Part shown: positions 1 through 7,093 of the stretch, in pieces
Position numbering within the stretch: position 1 is the stretch's first letter
Layout: each line of letters begins with the position of its first letter
Assembly (NCBI GenBank): GCA_039199225.1
Contig: JBCCSZ010000255.1
Span: forward strand, 1 to 11,398
Reading direction: 5' to 3'
Length of the DNA: 11,398 nucleotides
Source of the DNA: JBCCSZ01 sp039199225
GTDB lineage: Bacteria; Bacteroidota; Bacteroidia; Chitinophagales; Saprospiraceae
The notes under the pieces: model-generated
What the model saw: the letters and a program-made list of their open reading frames with translations, nothing else
The model's database searches: none
What the model was told of the DNA's origin: nothing
Translations under genes and position numbers: made by a program

Positions 1-339
1 TCATCCGAGAAGGATTTGGCAAAATACCTTCAACAATTGACATTATTATCAAGGTTGCGTAAATTAGAGTCAAGTACACAAAAAATCATATCAGAGATGT
101 CGTATTTAGGTGTAAATATAGAAGAAGATTCTCTTTACCTCAAAGGATTGCGAGAAGGAGAGTTAAAAGGTGTTGAAAAGGGTATTGCAAAGGGGCTTAC
201 GCAGGGAATAGCGAAGGGCATTAAACAAACTAAAGAATCTACTGTCCGTGCATTGCTAGCAAGCGGTAAAATGAGCGTTGCAGAAATTGCAGAGATTTGC
301 GATGTGACAGTCGCTGAAATAGAGAAAATAAAAAGTCAA
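1..339 (+). repeat. Direct repeat copy A (rpn 3' region)
   Basis: Bases 1-339 repeat at 991-1317. By eye the alignment has one difference at its first base, five third-position synonymous differences (126, 150, 156, 213, 318), a 12-bp in-frame insertion at 181-192, and one block (229-252) with nine substitutions in 24 bp. Similarity stops abruptly after the shared AAAAGTCAA. The left limit is set by the window edge, so the true duplication is probably longer. Confidence 0.95.
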
Positions 340-354
340 TTCAACCAGAAATAA
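1..354 (+). CDS. Rpn family recombination-promoting nuclease, C-terminal part (5' end outside window)
   Basis: The reading frame is open from base 1, so the gene enters from the left and only its last 117 codons are seen. The product matches the C-terminal half of the complete Rpn protein at 448-1332 almost residue for residue. No nuclease domain is visible here. In order it shows a helical linker, a stretch with glycine every fourth residue (units such as GVEK, GIAK, GLTQ, GIAK), and a helix-turn-helix-like end (MSVAEIAEICDVTVAEIEKI). It has one more four-residue unit than the second copy and ends in FNQK instead of MDRH. In Rpn proteins this region forms the variable C-terminal domain, which in E. 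coli is also made separately as an antitoxin (RpnS). Whether this copy is full length or an orphan C-terminal piece cannot be told from the window. Confidence 0.85.
   Translation, partial: SSEKDLAKYLQQLTLLSRLRKLESSTQKIISEMSYLGVNIEEDSLYLKGLREGELKGVEKGIAKGLTQGIAKGIKQTKESTVRALLASGKMSVAEIAEICDVTVAEIEKIKSQFNQK
97..354 (+). other. Possible intragenic RpnS-like antitoxin frame (copy A)
   Basis: An in-frame ATG at 97 would give an 85-residue protein covering the repeat helix and the C-terminal helix-turn-helix-like segment. In E. coli, Rpn genes encode a separately translated C-terminal protein that inhibits the full-length toxin. The start here is inferred from that precedent and from the A-rich leader just upstream (AAAAAATCAT), which suits Bacteroidota translation initiation. 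There is no Shine-Dalgarno sequence at a good distance. The purine-rich AAGGAGAG at 155-162 lies inside the frame but is not followed by a usable in-frame start codon. Confidence 0.3.
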
Positions 355-374
355 TGTTGTAGGTAGATACAACA
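355..374 (+). other. Small stem-loop directly after the rpn copy A stop codon
   Basis: TGTTGTA (355-361) and TACAACA (368-374) form a perfect 7-bp inverted repeat around a six-base loop, starting at the base after the stop codon. The stem is AT-rich and no T tract follows at once, so it is a poor intrinsic terminator. It may be an mRNA 3'-end hairpin or chance. The rest of the 93-bp gap to the next rpn gene shows no recognisable promoter. Confidence 0.35.
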
Positions 375-447
375 GCTCATCGAAAAGAGACCTTTTATTT
401 CAACCGATGATGAATGGAATAGATACGAATTCCAATAGATCAAGTGT

Positions 448-1332
448 ATGAAAGAAAAAGGTCAAAACCACAAAAAAGGCAGTAATATCTACGATCGCAT
501 TTTCAAGGAGAATGCTGAATCGCTTTTTCTGCCATTGCTGCAACTGTTGTTCGGTTGGAATCTAAAGTCTTATAAGATACTAGAGACAAAAGTCAGCAAG
601 ACGGTTGAAAGAGAAATGGATTTGCTCTATGAGGTGGAAATGAATGCAGGAGAAAGGATGTTGTTGCACCTAGAGTTTCAGACAAGGTCAGATAGTAATA
701 TGTTGTATCGAATGGCGGAGTATCATGGTTTGGCTTTATCAAAGTATCGTTTGCCAATCAAGCACCTAGTCATCTATTTGGGCAGAGAAAAATCTCGAAT
801 GAAAAATCGTTTAGTAGGAAGTGAGGTGTTTGAAGGTTTCGAGCTGATGAATATCTATGATTTAGACAGTGAGAAATTGCTTCGTTCGCAGGTGCCAGAA
901 GTTGTCTTGTTAGTCTTGCTATCTAAGTATGACGAGTCTGATTCAGAGGACATATTGCGAAAGATCATTCATCGATTAAAGGCAATAAGTCCATCCGAGA
1001 AGGATTTGGCAAAATACCTTCAACAATTGACATTATTATCAAGGTTGCGTAAATTAGAGTCAAGTACACAAAAAATCATATCAGAGATGTCGTATTTAGG
1101 TGTAAATATAGAAGAGGATTCTCTTTACCTCAAAGGATTACGAGAGGGAGAGTTAAAAGGTGTTGAAAAGGGGCTTACGCAGGGAATAGCAAAGGGCATT
1201 AAACAAAAACAAGATTCCATTATCCATTCATTGCTAGCAAGCGGTAAAATGAGCGTTGCAGAAATTGCAGAGATTTGCGATGTGACAGTCGCTGAGATAG
1301 AGAAAATAAAAAGTCAAATGGACAGGCACTAA
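448..1332 (+). CDS. Rpn family recombination-promoting nuclease / putative transposase, PD-(D/E)XK fold
   Basis: This 294-residue protein has the usual length and layout of the Rpn family (formerly transposase_31/YhgA-like; PD-(D/E)XK nuclease superfamily). The nuclease domain spans about residues 12-115. D58 in EREMDLL and E76-F-Q78 in LHLEFQ match the D...ExQ version of the catalytic motif. A helical middle follows, then a repeat helix with glycine every fourth residue (G234, G238, G242, G246, G250), then a helix-turn-helix-like tail (about 260-290). Family members are DNA endonucleases that promote RecA-independent recombination in E. coli and can be toxins used against phage. The start is fixed by an in-frame TAG at 436-438; no Shine-Dalgarno sequence is visible. 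The gene is AT-rich: 17 of 60 bases are G or C at 1021-1080, against 29 of 60 at 9361-9420, which hints at transfer. It follows a near-duplicate 3' end and meets lacZ tail-to-tail. Confidence 0.9.
   Translation: MKEKGQNHKKGSNIYDRIFKENAESLFLPLLQLLFGWNLKSYKILETKVSKTVEREMDLLYEVEMNAGERMLLHLEFQTRSDSNMLYRMAEYHGLALSKYRLPIKHLVIYLGREKSRMKNRLVGSEVFEGFELMNIYDLDSEKLLRSQVPEVVLLVLLSKYDESDSEDILRKIIHRLKAISPSEKDLAKYLQQLTLLSRLRKLESSTQKIISEMSYLGVNIEEDSLYLKGLREGELKGVEKGLTQGIAKGIKQKQDSIIHSLLASGKMSVAEIAEICDVTVAEIEKIKSQMDRH
991..1317 (+). repeat. Direct repeat copy B (rpn 3' region)
   Basis: This is the counterpart of 1-339, offset by 990 bp up to base 1170 and by 978 bp after the 12-bp gap. The variable block is 1207-1230 (residues 254-261). 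Outside it and the indel, all substitutions except the first base are synonymous. Copy B ends 18 bp before the stop codon of the convergent lacZ gene. Confidence 0.95.
1087..1332 (+). other. Possible intragenic RpnS-like antitoxin frame (copy B)
   Basis: The in-frame ATG for Met214 would start an 81-residue C-terminal protein containing the four-residue repeat helix and the terminal helices. It is the exact counterpart of the ATG at 97 in copy A, and the leader sequence is identical in both. The proposal rests on the known gene-within-gene organisation of E. coli rpn genes. No strong ribosome binding site supports it, so it remains inference. Met268 is a second in-frame ATG, but a product from there would lack the repeat helix. 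Confidence 0.3.
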
Positions 1333-1334
1333 CC

Positions 1335-4300
1335 TTATAGCCAGGTAAAACCAAACTTCATTTCTTCAGTCTTGATCTGGTATTTTTCTAGAGGGTGAGA
1401 CATCCAGGAATCTATCCCCCCAACTCCCATTTGGAGATGGTCTAAACACAGACTGATATATGCATTATTTGGTAAATCATAAGGGTGTAAACTTCCTCGA
1501 CTTTCTCTACTGAGTTCCTCTGGTGTAAAAGGTGAAACGGTCATTTTGAATATTGAGCGGCCGATAACTTGGATGCCTTCGCCCCTTTCGTCTACAAGTT
1601 TTACAAATCTAACATCCTCTTTGTTACCGTTCTCTTGAGGTGCAATGTAGGGATGATATTGATCCGAAATTTTACCTTGGTACAAGCCGACCATCGCTGC
1701 TGCTTTTCGGTCAGCATAGTTTTCAAAGGGGCCGCGTCCGTACCATGTAATATTTTGTAGACTGGGGGCTAGTCGAGCTTGTAATCCGATCCGAGGAAGC
1801 TCTGGTAACTTCTTGTCTCCTGGAATGAAATGGCAGTCTACTTGCAATTGTCCGGAAATATTTATTTGAAAAGTCATTTGAAAGTAGCAGCTGACCTCCT
1901 CCAAAAATAGATAACTGTCAATTTGGTAGACTTCATCTTTTTTGGTCCATTCCAATTTTTCTAAACGACTGCGTTGCCCCGCATAACGCCAGATGGCTGT
2001 GCGTTTTGGCATACCATTGCCAAAGTCATTGTCCACAGGCGCCCGCCAAAAATTTGGATAAAGAGGCCCCCTCAGGAACTCTCGACCACTGTGTCTGAGA
2101 GAATATAGTAAACCACTTTTTTTATCGAAAGAAAATGTTTTTCCTGGACAACTTACTTTTAGGTATTCTGTGGTTTCTGTAATGTCAATGAGTCCATTTA
2201 AATTAGAGGGAGGGTTTGATGGATTTTGTATTGCAGTTGGAGCAGCGAGTAAAAATTGATCCCAGCCTAATGGATGCTTACTTGGAAGTAGAGGTTCTTG
2301 CTTTACTAGAAATGTCCGGATGTTTAGGAAGTATTCTTTTTCAGGAAGTAGATTCAATGGCCCCCAATTCAAATCGTGTAAAATAAATTGTCCAGGAGGT
2401 GCATCTGAAATATAGAAAGTACCGCTTTTTACGACTTCTTCAAGACACCAAACTTCCCACTCAAAGCAAATGTTTTCAAGTGATTTGAAATCATACATAT
2501 TCCGTATGCGAACCAATCCCTTTTTCAAGTCTACAGCTTCGATGGCATAAGGCTGATAAATTTTTTTGACTTCCCAAACTGCAGGATGAGGCTGCCGATC
2601 TGGAAAAAGTAAGCCATTGATGCAAAAGTTGTTATCACTCGGGACCTCATCGGGGCCAAAGTCCCCACCAAACTTCCAATATTTTTCACCCATCTCTGTT
2701 TGTGCTGCAAGCCCTTGGTCGTGCCAGTCCCATATGAACCCTCCCTGCAAATTTCGGTATTGCCAAATGGTCTCCCAATAATCGATAAAATTTCCCAAGC
2801 TGTTTCCCATCGCATGAGCGTATTCGCACATGATCAGAGGCCGTGGAAGATTTTTTTCTGCATAAGTGACAAGTTGCTCAATAGTTGGATACATGGGGCA
2901 AACAATGTCTGTATTCGCTCCCTCAAATGCTTGTTCATATTGGATAGGTCTAGAGGGATCACGCTGGCGAACCCAATCAGCGGTTTGCTTGAAGTTGATG
3001 CCATCACCCGCCTCATTTCCCAAAGACCAAATGATGATAGATGCATGGTTTTTTGTACGTTCTAACATGCGCCGGGTTCTATCTAAATGGGCATCCTTCC
3101 AAAGAGGATCCTTTGCAAGACTCTCTGCCTCAAAACCCATTCCGTGAGATTCAATGTTGGCTTCATCTACCACGTAAAGACCATATCTATCACAGAGCTC
3201 ATACCAAAGCGCATTGTTGGGATAGTGGCTGCAGCGGACCGCATTGATGTTATATGATTTCATCAAACGGATGTCTTTCAACATACTTTCTTTGCTGATG
3301 ACATGGCCGGTGTGTTCATCGTGTTCATGCCGATTGACGCCTTTGATAACTATCGGCCGACCATTGAGCAGCAATTGTGCATCTCTTATCTCTACTTTTC
3401 GAAATCCCACATTGATTCGGATAATTTCTACCAAGGTGGCCGCTTCTGTGTAAAGGCTCAGATACAATTGGTACAAGTAGGGCGTCTCGGCGGTCCACAA
3501 TTTCGGATGTGGAACGACCTCCGAAATTTTCAAAGATACCTCTTTGTCATCTGGTCCTTCCAGCGGTAAGGCTCCATTGCTTATTCGACAGCCATCTTGT
3601 TCTCTAAGTTCCCATTGAAACAGGTGTGTAGGTAGTATCGAATCTGAGTACTGTATCAGGTCTACCTCCATATTCAATAAACCACTTTGATGGCTAGAAT
3701 TAGGTTCGGCGCGCACAAAGAAGTCGCGGATATGTCGCTGGGGACGAGCAGTTAGATAAACATCGCGTTCCATGCCGCTTAGGCGCCAAAAGTCTTGGCA
3801 TTCCAGGTAAGAGCCATCGCTGTATCTGTATACCTCGGCCGCGACAGTGTTGGTGCCACTCTTTAGATAAGGGGTAATGCGGAATCGGACCGGCGTTTTG
3901 GAATCTTGGTTGTACCCCAGCCATTGACCATTGAGCCAAAAATAAGCGGCTGATTTTACTGCTTCAAAGGTCAGGAAGACTTCCATACCTGCCCACTCCT
4001 CCGGAAGCTCAAAGCTCCGTTTGTAGGAACCAACAGGATTGTCGTCTTCTGGTACGAAGGGTGGATTTTTGGCAAATGGATAGCGGTCGTTGACATAGAT
4101 CGGATAGCTATACCCTTGTAATTCCCAATTAGCAGGAACCTCAATGGTATTCCAATCTGTTGTATCGTAGTTTTCCTGATAAAAATCTACTGGTCGTTCA
4201 TTCGGACAATTAGAAAAGTAAAATGCCCAAAGGCCGTTTAAGCTTTTATACCAAGGGGAGTCTTCCTTGCCATTTGAACGTTCTAGTGTTTCCAAAGAAG

Positions 4301-4397
4301 GAAATGCTGCCATGTTGGCGCACGGCCGCTCCTGATTGATATTAAATACTGTAGGGTCTTGCCAGAAAGGCAATGTACGATTCGATTGCTGTTGCAT
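1335..4397 (-). CDS. lacZ: Beta-galactosidase, glycoside hydrolase family 2 (LacZ type)
   Basis: This 1020-residue protein hydrolyses terminal beta-D-galactosides such as lactose by the retaining GH2 mechanism. Its length and motif positions match E. coli LacZ closely. Order: N-terminal jelly roll (about 45-220), Ig-like domain (about 225-332), TIM barrel (about 333-620), second Ig-like domain, and C-terminal beta-sandwich (about 745-1020). The acid/base is E462 in SLGNEAG and the nucleophile is E525 in CEYAHAMGNS. H357 (NRHEHD), H391 (CSHYPNN), D202 (ECQDFWR, cation site) and W998 (GGIDSWMS) occupy LacZ active-site positions. No signal peptide is seen (start MQQQSNRTLPFW), so it should be cytoplasmic, unlike many polysaccharide-locus GH2 enzymes of this phylum that are exported. 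The start codon lies one base after the symporter stop, so the two are probably translationally coupled. Natural substrates other than lactose are possible. Confidence 0.95.
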   Translation of the reverse strand: MQQQSNRTLPFWQDPTVFNINQERPCANMAAFPSLETLERSNGKEDSPWYKSLNGLWAFYFSNCPNERPVDFYQENYDTTDWNTIEVPANWELQGYSYPIYVNDRYPFAKNPPFVPEDDNPVGSYKRSFELPEEWAGMEVFLTFEAVKSAAYFWLNGQWLGYNQDSKTPVRFRITPYLKSGTNTVAAEVYRYSDGSYLECQDFWRLSGMERDVYLTARPQRHIRDFFVRAEPNSSHQSGLLNMEVDLIQYSDSILPTHLFQWELREQDGCRISNGALPLEGPDDKEVSLKISEVVPHPKLWTAETPYLYQLYLSLYTEAATLVEIIRINVGFRKVEIRDAQLLLNGRPIVIKGVNRHEHDEHTGHVISKESMLKDIRLMKSYNINAVRCSHYPNNALWYELCDRYGLYVVDEANIESHGMGFEAESLAKDPLWKDAHLDRTRRMLERTKNHASIIIWSLGNEAGDGINFKQTADWVRQRDPSRPIQYEQAFEGANTDIVCPMYPTIEQLVTYAEKNLPRPLIMCEYAHAMGNSLGNFIDYWETIWQYRNLQGGFIWDWHDQGLAAQTEMGEKYWKFGGDFGPDEVPSDNNFCINGLLFPDRQPHPAVWEVKKIYQPYAIEAVDLKKGLVRIRNMYDFKSLENICFEWEVWCLEEVVKSGTFYISDAPPGQFILHDLNWGPLNLLPEKEYFLNIRTFLVKQEPLLPSKHPLGWDQFLLAAPTAIQNPSNPPSNLNGLIDITETTEYLKVSCPGKTFSFDKKSGLLYSLRHSGREFLRGPLYPNFWRAPVDNDFGNGMPKRTAIWRYAGQRSRLEKLEWTKKDEVYQIDSYLFLEEVSCYFQMTFQINISGQLQVDCHFIPGDKKLPELPRIGLQARLAPSLQNITWYGRGPFENYADRKAAAMVGLYQGKISDQYHPYIAPQENGNKEDVRFVKLVDERGEGIQVIGRSIFKMTVSPFTPEELSRESRGSLHPYDLPNNAYISLCLDHLQMGVGGIDSWMSHPLEKYQIKTEEMKFGFTWL

Positions 4398-4398
4398 T

Positions 4399-5970
4399 TT
4401 ACCAGAATGAGATCAGAATACTTCCTACCAAAATAATCAATAAAACTGCATGGAATCGATAATCCAGATACCAGGCTAAATCCTCCATATCAGCTCCTAA
4501 TAACTCTGGTGAATAGGTCAAGTTATCGATCTTATTCGATGGCGGTGGCGTCGTGCGGTTGCTGACAATAACGAAGATCAATGTACTAACAGCTACCATC
4601 AAGCCGACATTCATGGTGTAATGTAAATGCCATAGGTCGTATTGCTGTAAAATAAATAAAACAATTCCTAAAGCAGTACCGAGCAGCAAAGTCCAGTAAG
4701 CACCATCGCCATTGCCTCGCTTGAAAAATACACCTACGAGGAAAATAACTGCAATGGGGGGTACAACAATGGAGAACATTTGCTGAAGGTAATCCCACAA
4801 GCCTTGAAAATTGGCGATTTGTGGCGCCCACAGGGCAGCAATAATCATCAATACCAAAGTTGTGATTCGTCCATAACGCGCTAGCTCAACTTCCGAGCTG
4901 TCAGGTCTGCGGGGTTTGATGAAATCAATAACGACCAGGGTAGAGGAGGAGTTCAAAGTAGAGTCGACACTGGACATGATGGCTGAGATCAAACCGGCCA
5001 ACACCAGCCCCAATAAGCCCACCGGAAGAATTTCCATCATTGCTGTGGGGAACACCATATCGGGCTCTTCCAAACCTGGCAATACACTGATGGCCATGAC
5101 CCCTGGAATCACCATAATGAATAAAGGGACGACTTTTAACAAACCAGCAAACATAATCCCCCAGCGGGCATGACGGATGTTTTTACTCCCCAAAACCCGC
5201 TGTACAATAAACTGATTGGTACTCCAATACCAAAAACCCAAAAATGGTACGCCAATCAACAGACCCGGCCAAGGCAAGGTGGGATCATCCAAGGGACGAA
5301 CCATCGATAGATGTCCTTCTGGCACAGACGCAACCACTTTGGCCCAGTCAAAATTGAGTTCTTCAAAGAGTAAATAGGTCATGACCGAACACCCTACAAT
5401 GAGGATGACAGCCTGGATCGCATCCGTATAGACAACTGCTCGCAGACCTCCAAAAGCTGTGTAAAGCCCTGCAACCACTGCCAGTACAAGGGTGGCATGC
5501 CACAAAACCAGATTCGGAAAAAAGGTTTGTAACACCAATGCGCCGGCATACAATCCGCCAGACATTTCTACAACTACGCTCATAAAAATCGTGATGCCTG
5601 AAAAGAAGTTTCTAGACCGAGCATCAAATCGCATTTCCAGAAACTCAGGGATGGTTGTAATCCTCGATCGGAGATATAAAGGAACAAAAATAATTGCGGC
5701 AATGAGTAATGGCAATGCAGACATCCACTCGTAAACAGACTGAACGACTCCCGTACTGTAGGCCACTCCCGATAAACCAATAATGGTGGAGCTGGAAATG
5801 TTGGAGGCAAAAAGCGAAAGACCAATCAGTCCCCAAGTGAAAGTACGACCTCCCAAAAATAGGTCTTCACTGGTTTTATTTTTTCGGGCAATGGCCAAGC
5901 CGATCCCTAGGACCAGGACAAAGTAGAGAATAACGATTCCAAGATCAATATTGCTAATGGTGCTGCTCAT
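4399..5970 (-). CDS. Sodium/sugar symporter, SSS (SLC5) family, vSGLT-like
   Basis: This 523-residue inner-membrane protein has about 14 hydrophobic helices and the SSS signature around residues 168-193 (AGLYTAFGGLRAVVYTDAIQ). It uses the sodium gradient to import a solute. Compared from memory with the Vibrio galactose transporter vSGLT, the sodium-site pattern is intact: A55, I58, and A330-x-x-S333-S334. Sugar-site residues E81 and S84 (YEWMSA), N252 (TNQFIVQR), K279 (GLLKVV) and Q396 (DYLQQ) also align. The vSGLT position Q69 is T62 here. A C-terminal extension ends in an extra membrane helix (about 504-522). As the first gene of the pair with beta-galactosidase it most likely brings in galactose or a galactoside; substrate choice is inference. 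The start is at the M of MSSTISNID, just before the first helix; no ribosome binding site stands out. Confidence 0.9.
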   Translation of the reverse strand: MSSTISNIDLGIVILYFVLVLGIGLAIARKNKTSEDLFLGGRTFTWGLIGLSLFASNISSSTIIGLSGVAYSTGVVQSVYEWMSALPLLIAAIIFVPLYLRSRITTIPEFLEMRFDARSRNFFSGITIFMSVVVEMSGGLYAGALVLQTFFPNLVLWHATLVLAVVAGLYTAFGGLRAVVYTDAIQAVILIVGCSVMTYLLFEELNFDWAKVVASVPEGHLSMVRPLDDPTLPWPGLLIGVPFLGFWYWSTNQFIVQRVLGSKNIRHARWGIMFAGLLKVVPLFIMVIPGVMAISVLPGLEEPDMVFPTAMMEILPVGLLGLVLAGLISAIMSSVDSTLNSSSTLVVIDFIKPRRPDSSEVELARYGRITTLVLMIIAALWAPQIANFQGLWDYLQQMFSIVVPPIAVIFLVGVFFKRGNGDGAYWTLLLGTALGIVLFILQQYDLWHLHYTMNVGLMVAVSTLIFVIVSNRTTPPPSNKIDNLTYSPELLGADMEDLAWYLDYRFHAVLLIILVGSILISFW

Positions 5971-6138
5971 ATTCAGAAAGGGCGGTGATTAGATTCTTGG
6001 GTAAAGTACTAAATTTTATTTTGCCAGCCATCCTTCCTGCGATGGATTCATCCGTATGGGGTATTTACTGGTGCCGAATAAGCTTACTACTAATCCAAAA
6101 ACAGGTCAACATTAATGGAATTTTTCTAATTTTATTTT
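5971..6138. promoter_or_regulatory. Divergent promoter region between the sugar operon and the DUF1835 gene
   Basis: This 168-bp gap separates two divergently read genes and must hold promoters for both. It is AT-rich, especially next to the DUF1835 start. I found no exact Bacteroidota -7 box (TAnnTTTG) with a -33 TTTG in either direction. TAAATTTT at about 6020-6027 (+ strand) misses the box by one base and is weak. No convincing operator palindrome for a sugar-responsive regulator is visible. Confidence 0.4.
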
Positions 6139-6894
6139 ATGATTTTTCACATACTAAACGGAGATGCACTCTTGGATCAATTTCCGAAAAGCCTCTCTGG
6201 CGATCGGATTGTTGCTCGTGAGTGCATGGTCAACGGCCCGCTTACCGGAGAGTCCCTAGAGGAATTGTTTGCCCAACGAGCAGCTTTTCTACAAGCTACT
6301 TATGGAGATATTCACCCGGAAGACTACCAAGAGAAAATGGTAAAAGAGTTTGAGAAATTGAAAGAAATTCCAGCCGGCTCGTCGGTGCATCTGTGGTTTG
6401 AGGACGATCTTTTTTGTCAGGTCAATTGTTGGTTTTGTTGCTATTTACTAGAAGTCTACGAGCTGGAAGTAAAGGTTTTTTTGGTTCGTCCCAATGGATC
6501 TTTGCAATATGGGTTTGGGGGAATGAGTACAGCAGCATTGGAGAAAGCTTATCAAGATCGTCAAAGCTTAGAACCAGCAGAGGTGGCGGTCTTTGGCACT
6601 TTGTGGAAAATGTATCGTCAAAATGAATTGGACGCCATGCGGCAGTTGGCAAAAGAACAAAATACCACCTTCCCTTTTTTATTGCCAGCCGTTCAAGCCC
6701 AGATCGATCGCCAGCCCCGAGGGGCGGTTCCTGGGCTACCGACCCTGGTTTTACAGCAAATCAGTCAGGATTTAAAAACGGAGGCATTCGGTCCCATTTT
6801 TCAAGAATTTAGCCGCAGGCTGCCAATCTATGGATTTGGTGATTTACAGGTGAAAAGCTTATACGACGACTGGCAGAAGGCTCAAAAGAAGTAA
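6139..6894 (+). CDS. DUF1835 domain-containing protein
   Basis: This 251-residue protein begins with the pattern typical of DUF1835 proteins: HILNGDAL at 4-11, then a RECMVNGP segment at 27-34, SLEELFAQRAAFL, and WFEDDLFCQVN at about 86-96. A GFGDLQV motif lies near the C-terminus. No signal peptide or membrane helix is seen, so it should be cytoplasmic. The biochemical role of the family is not known to me, and I infer none. The start is bounded by an in-frame TAA at 6127-6129, and the N-terminal motif begins three residues after Met1, which supports this ATG. It is divergent from the symporter-lacZ operon and probably monocistronic. A link to sugar metabolism is not supported beyond position. 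Confidence 0.85.
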   Translation: MIFHILNGDALLDQFPKSLSGDRIVARECMVNGPLTGESLEELFAQRAAFLQATYGDIHPEDYQEKMVKEFEKLKEIPAGSSVHLWFEDDLFCQVNCWFCCYLLEVYELEVKVFLVRPNGSLQYGFGGMSTAALEKAYQDRQSLEPAEVAVFGTLWKMYRQNELDAMRQLAKEQNTTFPFLLPAVQAQIDRQPRGAVPGLPTLVLQQISQDLKTEAFGPIFQEFSRRLPIYGFGDLQVKSLYDDWQKAQKK

Positions 6895-6901
6895 TTAAAT
6901 C

Positions 6902-6909
6902 TATTTTTG
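6902..6909 (+). promoter_or_regulatory. Possible Bacteroidota -7 promoter box upstream of the secreted-protein gene
   Basis: TATTTTTG fits the Bacteroidota -7 consensus TAnnTTTG exactly and lies 7 bp after the DUF1835 stop codon. No TTTG -33 element is seen at the right distance, and the start codon is about 185 bp further on, so the implied leader would be long. The remainder of this 199-bp gap holds a 9-bp inverted repeat (GTTTGGAAA at 6982-6990, TTTCCAAAC at 7039-7047) and no clear terminator. Confidence 0.2.
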
Positions 6910-7093
6910 CCCAGTATAGACGAAAATCTACCTAACTGGACTGAACAGCTTTAAAAACATTTGGTTTAATTACATAATCTTGTTTGGAAATAATGATCCA
7001 GTGATTTGAGATGCATCCATTTTGAGGTGACAACCAGCTTTCCAAACTGATTTATAGCCTGATGTAATCAATGCCAAAACGAAACCAGGTGGT

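Noticed and set aside
16..354. An open frame beginning with an alternative start at 16 as a complete 112-residue gene
   Set aside because: The frame is open to base 1, and the complete paralogue continues upstream through the matching region, so the TTG at 16 is an internal leucine codon.
448..1332. The rpn gene as an insertion sequence with terminal inverted repeats
   Set aside because: No inverted repeats or target-site duplications were seen around the gene. The family's transposase label is historical and the visible repeats are direct, from duplication of the gene itself.
2700..3065. Several open frames of 60-121 codons on the + strand and in other frames within 1569-3939
   Set aside because: All lie antisense to or out of frame with the well-supported lacZ gene and show no recognisable domain.
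6035..6110. A sigma-70-like promoter (TTGACC and TAAGCT, 17-bp spacer) on the minus strand upstream of the symporter
   Set aside because: The -10 part matches only three of six bases, and the Bacteroidota primary sigma factor uses a different consensus.
5985..6221. A 78-codon + strand open frame across the divergent gap
   Set aside because: It overlaps the start of the DUF1835 gene in another frame, has no recognisable motif, and occupies the promoter region.
6982..7047. 9-bp inverted repeat GTTTGGAAA / TTTCCAAAC
   Set aside because: The arms are 48 bases apart with no symmetry extending inwards or outwards, and no riboswitch-like structure or terminator is evident; chance is a reasonable explanation.
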